Shown piece by piece: positions 56,771 to 64,000 of a DNA stretch of 64,000 nucleotides; the stretch's first letter is position 1; every line of letters starts with the position of its first letter. A program made the translations under genes and the position numbers. The stretch spans positions 28,395 through 92,394 of the forward strand of contig JAGHQL010000106.1 in assembly GCA_020080175.1 (NCBI GenBank), given 5' to 3'. The DNA comes from Glutinoglossum americanum (lineage: Eukaryota > Ascomycota > Geoglossomycetes > Geoglossales > Geoglossaceae). The notes beneath the pieces were generated by a model. It was not told the origin of the DNA, did not search any database, and saw only the letters and a list, made by a program, of their open reading frames with translations.

Positions 56771-56870
56771 ACTAGAATACCACGATTTTTCGCAAAAATT
56801 ACTCGCATACCACAAATTCCAAAATAATTACCAGAATACCACGAATTCCAAACTAATTACCCGAATACCA
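56771..56870 (+). repeat. Four direct repeats of about 29-30 bp, probable MULE subterminal repeats
   Basis: Copies starting at about 56771, 56801, 56830 and 56859 share the core AC[TC][ACG]G[AC]ATACCAC followed by an AATTCCAAA-like spacer. They lie about 85 bp after the PRI1 stop and 70 bp before the first transposase-like frame. Subterminal repeats that bind the transposase are common in Mutator-like elements, so this is probably the left end of the transposon. Confidence 0.65.
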
Positions 56871-56938
56871 CACCTCACCCAATTACTACACATCCGGTCT
56901 CGGCTCTCTCTACACCGCCATTTGAGAAGTAAAGAATC

Positions 56939-57286
56939 ATGCAATTCCCATCGTTTCTTCTCTTTCTTCCTTACCACACCTTTATCATGTCAATGCAATC
57001 TATTCCTGCTTCACTTCAAGCAGATTTTGAAACCTTAAGCTTAGCCTGTAATGCAATTCAAGCTTATGTTGTAGACATGAGCGAGTCTTATATTGTTTCT
57101 CATTCAGACCGAACTCGCTATATAGTAGCTTGTTGCGATACATTCTGCAAATTTGTTATTCGAGCAGCTGTTCTAAAAGGCCCTAAAGTCAACATTACAC
57201 GTTATCAACCTCATACATGTAGTCCTATCACTCATATGAACTTTCGTCAAGCAAATTCGACTTCATTTCTTATGAATCGACACTAA
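56939..57286 (+). pseudogene. MULE transposase N-terminal (MuDR-like DNA-binding) fragment
   Basis: A 115-codon frame. About residues 45-105 carry the WRKY/GCM1-like zinc-binding pattern of MuDR proteins: SYIVSHSDRTRYIVACCDTF, CKFVIRAAVLKG, and ITRYQPHTCSPITH. The frame ends at 57286 and the link to the transposase core (about 57290-57454) is broken by stop codons or shifts, so I call it a pseudogene. Reading through an unrecognised intron is the alternative. Confidence 0.65.
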
Positions 57287-57454
57287 GAAATGGTGGCAGA
57301 CAATAGGGAGATTTTGTCAGCCCAAATCCAAAGTACAGAACGGATTCAACATGGGAATACAAGGGTTAGCTATCAGCAAGCATAGCATACATAAGAGACT
57401 TTACGGAAAAAACTAGAGGGTGATGAAGCTCGATGCTTTAGGAAACTTCCAGCT

Positions 57455-58033
57455 ATGTTATCTGTCATCGACAACCATGACAATCGTAATCATGTTTCTA
57501 TTGAAACTCGAGACGGTCGATTTTATCGAAGTATTATTATCTCTGGAGTGCTAAGAGCTGCATACGAGGCATGTTGTCCATTTATTGCACTGGACGAATA
57601 TCATACGAAATCACGTTTTCAAATGACGCTTTTAATTGCCTGCACATTAGATGGCAACAACGAAATTCTGCCTTTGACTTGAGCAATTGTATCAATTGAG
57701 GATGGAGACAATTGGAAATGGTTTCTTGGTCATATGAAAGAGTGGTTTTATGGAATGGATACAGAAGGAGTAGTGATAATCAGTGATCGGGATAAGGGTC
57801 TACTGAGTGCTGTACTGGAAGTTTTTCCTGATGCTCATCATTCACATTGCTGCCAGCATCTTGCCGACAATGTACAGAAACATTTTGAACTACCAGCTCG
57901 AAACTCTTTCTGGAAAGCTGCTTATGCATGGAACGAGCGTGATTTTATAGAGGCTATATCAGCAATTAGGGAAGTCAGTGCACCAGCAGCAGAATACATC
58001 TACAGTATTCCACATAAGACATGGGCACAGTAC
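57455..58033 (+). pseudogene. MULE transposase catalytic domain, broken and truncated
   Basis: One frame holds the MULE transposase pattern: FIALDEYHTKSRFQMTLLIA near its start, then an in-frame TGA (57680-57682), then WKWFLGHMKEWF, VVIISDRDKGLLSAVLEVF and HSHCCQHLADNVQKHF. The acidic residues of the RNase H-like fold (Asp in ALDEY, Asp in ISDRD) are visible. The TGA and the retroelement insertion at 58033 make it non-functional. Confidence 0.75.
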
Positions 58034-58364
58034 TGTAAGGGATGCGGCTAGCGTTGCCTATACCGCTTCCACTTGCCCCGCTGGATTGGTGCCAGCGCAG
58101 CGCCTTCGCTCTGAGGGCTTTCAGGTGTGATGTCATGTATCGCGGACCTCACATCCCTTTTGAAGGGGGTCGCTGGCCTCATTAGGAGGACAGCGATTAG
58201 TTCTATTATATATTGAATGGCAACGGATTCTAGCTCTCTATATAGCCATACCTCGAAGGCGTAACGCCGTATAGCCTGATCGTTTAGCCGTAGCGGTCAT
58301 ACCGACTGCGTAGACGCTGGCACACTGCCACTGCGACCTATCAAACCTACGCTAAGGTCTAACA
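58034..58364 (+). repeat. Probable 5' LTR of the chromovirus
   Basis: A 331-bp segment starts TGTAAGGG exactly where the MULE transposase frame is cut and ends TCTAACA, so it has the TGT...ACA ends of an LTR. It precedes the gag start by 85 bp. The right border is inferred from the terminal trinucleotides only, because the 3' LTR is not in the window for comparison. Confidence 0.6.
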
Positions 58365-58448
58365 GTTCTAATTGCTCAGCTCCCAACGAGAGGTAGTCCG
58401 TCAGCATCGACATAGTGGGACGACAATAGCGCGAAGGCTACACGACTA

Positions 58449-59642
58449 ATGGCAGAATCTACGGATCAGATGGTTATCGAAGACCCATCCGCGGCCGAAT
58501 CCTCCACAGCTCAGAACAATGTCGGTAGTTCGCAGCCATCAGACACAATCGGGTCCTTGGCTGGGCGACGCCGTGCCTTGGAAGAAGAGAGGGCCACCTT
58601 GATAGAGCGGATACGGGTAAGAAAGCTACAAGAGCAGGTGGAGCAGCTACGGCGGCACGCCTCAGGAACATCCCCTCTGCCCGAGGGCTTGCTAGATGAC
58701 TTGACGCCTATGGACGATTGAAGTACGGCTACCGGTAGCGTGGCCGGAAGCAAGTGGACGGCCGACGAGGAGGTGGATCTTGAAGACATGAGGCCGCCGG
58801 CGCAGCGTCAGAAAGTCTCTGAGCTAGCGTATCGGTTTAAGATCGAGAAGCCGGAAGACTATGATAGCGGAAATCAGCGTAAGTATAAGGAGTATATCCG
58901 GCGATGCGAAATCGCTTTCCAAATGCAGCCTGCTCTGTATGAACTGGATCGCCATAAGATCCTCTATATAAGCCAGTTTCTTCGCGGCGAGACGCTGGAC
59001 GCATGGATTTGTCGGGAAGCCAATTCGGAACTTCCACAGCCGACCTAGGAAGAATATAAGGTCTTATTAAAAGATATTCTCCAGGACCCCGTCACGAGGG
59101 CCGCGATGCAGTCCCATCGTTATGACCGCGCGCAGCAGCGGCCCAACCAGACCGTTAAGCAGTTCGTTAGTTATATGGATGACTTGGAGGCAGACTTGCT
59201 GCCCTACTCTGACGAACACCGACGGCAGCACCTTTTTGCCAAATTGAAGCCGGAGCTACGCCGAGCGCTAGCTAACTATCAGGAGGTACCGACTACACGG
59301 CAGGGGCTAATCAATTTAGCTACACAGCTCGAGGCAAACCTACGAGATGACCCCAATACTGCCGATCGGGCGACAAGACGGGAGGACGACGGGAAGACAC
59401 ATAGAAAGCAGAGGTCGGATAGGTCCGAGAAGAGGGACCGCCGACAGAATAAGGGGAAGGAGCGAGACCAATCTCCGAAGGAAAAACGCCGGGACGGTGA
59501 CACCCTCACGCCGGAGGAGCGTGACTGACGACGCAAGGGCGGAGAATGCTTTTTTTGTGGCAAGCAGGGACACTTCGCGAGTCAATGCCGCAAGAAACCC
59601 GCCGCACCGCAGCCAGAATCGTCCAAGGGGGCACAGAAGTCC
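58449..59642 (+). pseudogene. Chromovirus gag region with zinc knuckle
   Basis: One frame with stops at 58719, 59046 and 59526. A capsid-like part includes YRFKIEKPEDYDSG, ISQFLRGETLDAW and KQFVSYMDDLEADL. After a Lys/Arg/Glu-rich linker, a CCHC knuckle (CFFCGKQGHFASQC) at about 59547-59588 would bind RNA. Gag normally forms the particle in which reverse transcription occurs. Confidence 0.8.
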
Positions 59643-62600
59643 GTGAACCTTGGAGCCCTGACGACTCTCTCCACGCACCCAACCCCAAGCCTTCGAACAA
59701 CGGTTCGGCTACGGGGTGGCGATGGGACGTGGCACGAGGCGGTGGCGCTCATAGACTCGGGGGCAGAACTTAACTTCGTGTCGCAAATGTTTGTTAAGGA
59801 GTCCGCCTGGAGTGAGCCGGCGGAGCGTACGAAGGCAGTCCGTGGCCTGGACGGGCATACAATCCCTGTGTACAGGGGACACGATGCCACAATATCTATT
59901 GCAGACAGTCGGGGCCATGTCGTGGAGCAGCAAGACCATTTCTATGTTATCGATATGGAGGGGTACGAGGTCATTTTGGGGTTCCCATGGCTACAGACCC
60001 AAAACCCCGATATCGACTGGAGTGCGGGAACTTGATGCTATACCGAGAGGAGTGTACCTCCCAGGGTAGCAAGGGTTGCGAAGTTTGTGGCCACAGCGGC
60101 GTGGGCTGAGCGCTTGTATGCTGTCCGCTATACGCTCCTGCCGCCTGTGGAGGACTCCCCTCCAGTCGAGTTACCATCGGAGTATGAAGAATTCCAAGAC
60201 GTTTTTTCGGAGGTGGACGCAGGCCGCCTCCCACCGCGTGGGCGCCAGGAGCACGCCATCGACCTGGAGGGTGGTGACCCTCCTCATGGACCAATCTATA
60301 ACCTGTCAGGGCGTGAACTCAAAGTTCTACGAGAATACCTCCACGACGGCTTGGAGCGGGGGTGGATCAGGGAGTCTACTAGCCCCGCGGGAGCACCCAT
60401 CCTCTTTACACCCAAGAAGGATGGTGAACTTCGCCTTTGCGTCGACTACCGGGGTCTAAACCAGGTCACTCACAAGAATCGATACCCGATACCCCTTATT
60501 GGCGAGATCATGGATCGCCTGGTCGGGGCTAAAAGGTATACCAAGCTGGATTTACGGAATGCTTACCACCGCATACGCATTAGAGAGGGCGACGAGTGGA
60601 AGACGGCATTTCGCATTAGATACGGCTAGTTTGAGTACCTGGTGATGCCATTCGGGCTTGCCAATGCCCCTGCGACATTCCAGGCCTATATTAATAGGGC
60701 ATTGGTAGGCCTGGTGGACATGGTATGCGTCGTGTACCTGGATGATATCCTGATATACTCAGAGGACCCGGAGGCGCACCACCAGCATGTGGCATAGGTA
60801 CTCCGACGATTACGGAGATATGGCCTATACGTTAAGTTACCCAAGTGTCAATTTAATGTCACGACGGTTGACTTTCTGGGGTATGTCATTAGCCCAGAAG
60901 GGGTAGCGATGGAGCCAGGCCGAGTCAAGACAGTGAACGAGTGGCCAGAACCCACAACCTATAGGGAGGTTCAGGTCTTCTTAGGATTTGCGAACTTCTA
61001 CCGACGGTTTATAGCTCAGTTTTCTAAGATCGCCGGCCCCCTTAGCGACCTCCTCAGGGGTAGCAAGGATGGGAAGGGGGCAGGACCGTTCCACTTAACG
61101 GATGACGCTAGGCTGGCGTTCATGCGGCTTAAGGATGCATTTACACGAGCGCCAGTACTACTCCATTTTGACCCCGACAAGCCTATCAGGTTGGAGACAG
61201 ACGCCTCGGGATTCGCTATTGCAGCCATACTGAGCCAACTCGGCGACCCGACGGCGGATCCAACCAAACAGGCTCACTGGCATCCGGTAGCGTTTTGGTC
61301 ACAGAAGATGCTACCGGCGGAGTGCAACTATGAGACCCATGACCAAGAATTATTGGTGATTGTGAAGGCTTTTAAGTATTGGCGCCACTACCTGGAGGGT
61401 AGCGGATGCCCGATTACGGTACTTACAGACCATGCCAATCTTCGCGCCTTCATGACGACGAAGGAATTGTCAAGACGCCAGGTCAGGTGGGCGGAATGGC
61501 TCTCCGCTTTTGATTTCGATATAGAATATCGAAAAGGGGCTACTAATCCAGCGGATGGCCCTTCACGAAGACCCGACTACCAACCGTCGGGAAGTCAGGG
61601 GGACGACACTGGAGCGTTTCTCCCTACTCTACGGAAAAAGCTAAAGTTAGGCTTATCGGAATATACTGAGAGGCCTATTGCTACTATGTTGGAAGCAATG
61701 AAGGCTCACTTGCAGGCCGCTGGCGAGACGCCGCCGGCTAGAAAAATCGGTGCAACTGAGACAGTGCTCAGTAGACGACCTCAGGGGATGGTGAGTGCAC
61801 TCCCCGGTCTAGCCGCCACATTAGAAACCTGACAAAGGCTCGGGATGGCGAGACGAGGCAAAGGTTGCCCGTCGTCCGCGCCAAGAGAGCGCAAGATAGC
61901 CGATGGGGTCACGACTCGAGATGAGGCGGACCATTCCTTGGAAAATGCTAATGCTGAAAGCGACGATGAAGATCCATTGTCCACATTGGCACCTCGCGGC
62001 GGCGGCGGCACGCACGCTGGTACTGGTGGTCTAGAACACTTCATACTACGGTGGGTAGCACAAAAGGTGCTAGCTACCGAAACGGCATATGAGGAACCCA
62101 AAGCCTCTCTTATAGAGGTACTGCTAGACCTGCAGGGGAGGGACGCCTCCACTGCGGATATCAGGCGGGAGTTAGAATTGGGCAGCCTTCGTAACGCCGG
62201 TGATTGGACAGTAGATAGCCAGGGGCTACTACGTCACAAGGGGTCGGCTTACGTCCCAGCGGACCAAGCCATAAGGCACGAAATCATGAAAATGAACCAT
62301 GACGACCCCTATGCAGGACACTTCGGTCCCAACAGGACGATAGATCTAATCCGTCGGAAGTACTACTGGCAGAGACTTCCAAAGGATGTGAAAAACTACG
62401 TTCGGGGATGCGATATATGTCAACGGACGAAGGCGCCACGGCATCGCCTATATGGCACCTTGCAGTCATTACCCACGCCCACTCAACCATGGAAAGACAT
62501 TGCCATGGATATGGTAACTGGTCTTCCACCGAGCACCGACGGTGACAAGAAAGCGTACAACGCAATTTTAGTAATCGTGGATAGGTTTACTAAGATGACA

Positions 62601-63599
62601 AAATACTTCCCAATCAATAAGACTATGGATGCGGCGCAACTAGCTGACCTCTTTTGTGAACGCATAGTGTACATCTTCGGCACGCCATGGTCTATTGTAA
62701 CGGACAGGGGAAGCATTTTTACAAGCCGATTCTGGTCGTCGCTATGCTACTACATGAAGGCAAGACGACGGCTCAGCACCGCGTTCCACCCGCAGACCGA
62801 CGGTCAGACGGAACGCCAAAACCAGGCGTTGGAGCATTACTTGCGTACTTACGCTAACTATCCACAAGACAACTGGGTGAAGTTGTTGCCATTAGCGAAG
62901 TATACTTATAATAGTACTATACACTCAGTGACGGGTGTTACCCCTTTCTTCGCTATGTATGGCTACCACCCGGAGTTCACCTGGGACGTCACGGTCGACG
63001 TCCCTAAGGGAGAGGCCCCAGCAGCCCGTGACAGAGCTGCTTACATCAATACTATGCGTGAGCAGCTGAAGGCACGACTTGAATCTGCAAGCGCCTACCA
63101 GGCGAAATACTATAATAAACGCCACAAGCCAAAGGAGTATAACACCGGGGAATTGGTGCTCCTAGCGGCAAAAAACATATGAACTGAAAGATCAAGCAGG
63201 AAGTTGGACGACCGGTTCTTGGGGCCATTTCGAGTTCTTGAACCCGTCGGTACCCAGGCCTACCGGCTGGCGCTTCCACAGTCTTTTAATAAGATCTACC
63301 CAGTGTTCCATGTATCCCTATTGGAGCCGTATAAGCGACGTGAGGGCGACGGGCCACAGACGTTACCCGAACCGGCCCTATTGTCAGATGGGGAGGAATG
63401 GCGGGTGGAGAAGATTTTAGATAGGTGGATGCGGAGGGGCAAGAAACAATACTTAGTGCAGTGGGAAGGCTTCCCGCCGTCGGAAGACTCGTGGCAACCA
63501 GAGTCAGATCTCTTGCACGCTCAGGAGGTGGTGAAAGACTACGAACTTCGCCGTTCCACGGCGAATATTATATCGCCAACCCGTCGTAAACCCAGCTAA
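59643..63599 (+). pseudogene. Chromovirus pol region: protease, RT, RNase H, integrase, chromodomain
   Basis: The frame continues from gag with stops at 60033, 60627, 60795, 61830 and 63180. The aspartic protease motif is ALIDSGAELNFVS. Reverse transcriptase has the catalytic YLDD at about 60735-60746. RNase H starts at LETDASGFAIAAILSQ. The integrase has its HHCC finger (with CDICQRTKAPRHR) and DDE-type motifs (AMDMVTGLPP, IVTDRGSIFTSRFW, HPQTDGQTERQN). A chromodomain at about 63403-63540 (VEKILDRWMRRGKKQYLVQW) would target heterochromatin marks. Confidence 0.9.
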
Positions 63600-64000
63600 G
63601 GTGTGGAGAAGGTGACCATGAGGGGGATACTCTTTCCATGTTTTCTCAATGAGTTTTTGATGGTTTTAATGAGGCACCCACGGGACACCCGAGATAACCT
63701 GTATCCACGCCGGCGGCACGCCGCAGCCGAAGCGGGAGGGCAGGTATATTGAAAGGCTTCCCCATTGCCTTGAGGAGGCTAGCGGGGGGGAGGCTTGCCT
63801 AGTGGCTACGTTTACGAGGGGCTTACGACAGGACTACGATCACAGTCTACGGTGCAGGGAACAGGCAGGCAGGCGGCAGCAGAGTCTTCTCATTGCTGCT
63901 AGTTACAGAAAGCCGAACGACAGGAGAAACGTGCAAAAACGCAAGAAAAACGGCACGACCGGAGGCCGGCCGGAGGCAGGAGGGGAGACTGGCTGCCATC
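63600..64000. other. 3' untranslated part of the chromovirus
   Basis: No gene is seen. The sequence should lead to a polypurine tract and the 3' LTR, but nothing here matches the start of the proposed 5' LTR. Confidence 0.5.

Larger units (their letters stand above)
56769..58033 (+). mobile_element. Mutator-like (MULE) DNA transposon remnant, interrup­ted on the right
   Basis: Left end repeats are followed by a MuDR-type N-terminal domain and a MULE transposase domain, listed separately. The transposase frame stops abruptly at 58033, where a Ty3/gypsy long terminal repeat begins. The second half, including any SWIM zinc finger and the right end, would be on the far side of the retroelement, outside the window. 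Confidence 0.75.
58034..64000 (+). mobile_element. Ty3/gypsy chromovirus (LTR retrotransposon), degenerate, 3' end outside window
   Basis: A left LTR is followed by one gag-pol frame (58449-63599) in the order gag, zinc knuckle, protease, reverse transcriptase, RNase H, integrase, chromodomain. Integrase after RNase H is the Ty3 order, and the C-terminal chromodomain makes it a chromovirus. Eight in-frame stops (TGA or TAG, no frameshift seen) inactivate it. No second LTR is visible before base 64000. Confidence 0.92.

Noticed and set aside
63600-64000. A 3' LTR of the chromovirus
   Set aside because: I searched by eye for the start and internal segments of the proposed 5' LTR and found no match before the window ends.
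1-64000. CRISPR arrays, bacterial operons, riboswitches
   Set aside because: The genes are spliced and eukaryotic; the only regularly spaced repeats are the MULE end repeats and the coding minisatellite.

Overview
The window is nuclear DNA of a filamentous ascomycete (Pezizomycotina). The evidence is dense, intron-rich protein genes on both strands with mostly 45-110 nt introns carrying CTAAC/CTGAC-type branch sites; fungal-specific genes (DIM-2 cytosine methyltransferase, SKN7, FIG1, MTF2, CMR1, a Swiss-Army-Knife HAD protein); and degenerate fungal transposons at the right end. I cannot name the species; Pezizomycetes is only a guess.

Layout. 1-0.1 kb: possible end of a gene. 0.9-2.6 kb: ER co-chaperone P58IPK/DNAJC3. 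3.0-4.5 kb: APH-like (pseudo)kinase. 5.8-7.9 kb: Gbp2/Hrb1-type RNA-binding protein with an 8-nt microexon. 10.4-14.7 kb: COQ9, MTF2 and CMR1. 16.5-20.8 kb: DIM-2. 22.9-24.4 kb: NYN-domain protein. 24.6-27.2 kb: ACMSD-type amidohydrolase and a mitochondrial carrier. 27.4-30.2 kb: RAD54. 30.5-32.6 kb: MAM33 and TMA16. 32.9-35.4 kb: EXO1. 36.7-37.7 kb: FIG1. 38.5-40.6 kb: HAD/RGG protein. 41.7-43.5 kb: Ariadne-type RBR ubiquitin ligase. 44.2-46.5 kb: eIF2B epsilon (GCD6). 46.5-49.0 kb: gene-free and rich in homopolymer runs. 49.0-50.1 kb: single-cysteine peroxiredoxin. 52.0-54.2 kb: SKN7. 54.8-56.7 kb: primase small subunit PRI1. 56.8-64.0 kb: remnant of a Mutator-like (MULE) transposon into which a Ty3/gypsy chromovirus has inserted; the retroelement runs off the right edge.

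I placed exon borders by hand, requiring consistent reading phase. Most multi-exon genes then close into one frame; the 5' ends of DIM-2 and RAD54 do not resolve. Four of about 70 introns use a GC instead of GT donor.

The genes are mostly housekeeping. Several concern DNA replication, repair or modification (CMR1, DIM-2, RAD54, EXO1, PRI1), others mitochondria (COQ9, MTF2, MAM33, carrier, peroxiredoxin) and translation (TMA16, GCD6). They do not form an operon or recognisable biosynthetic cluster. DIM-2 and the transposons form a thematic pair: the methyltransferase family silences repeats, and every stop codon in the retroelement frame is TGA or TAG, each one C-to-T or G-to-A step from a sense codon.
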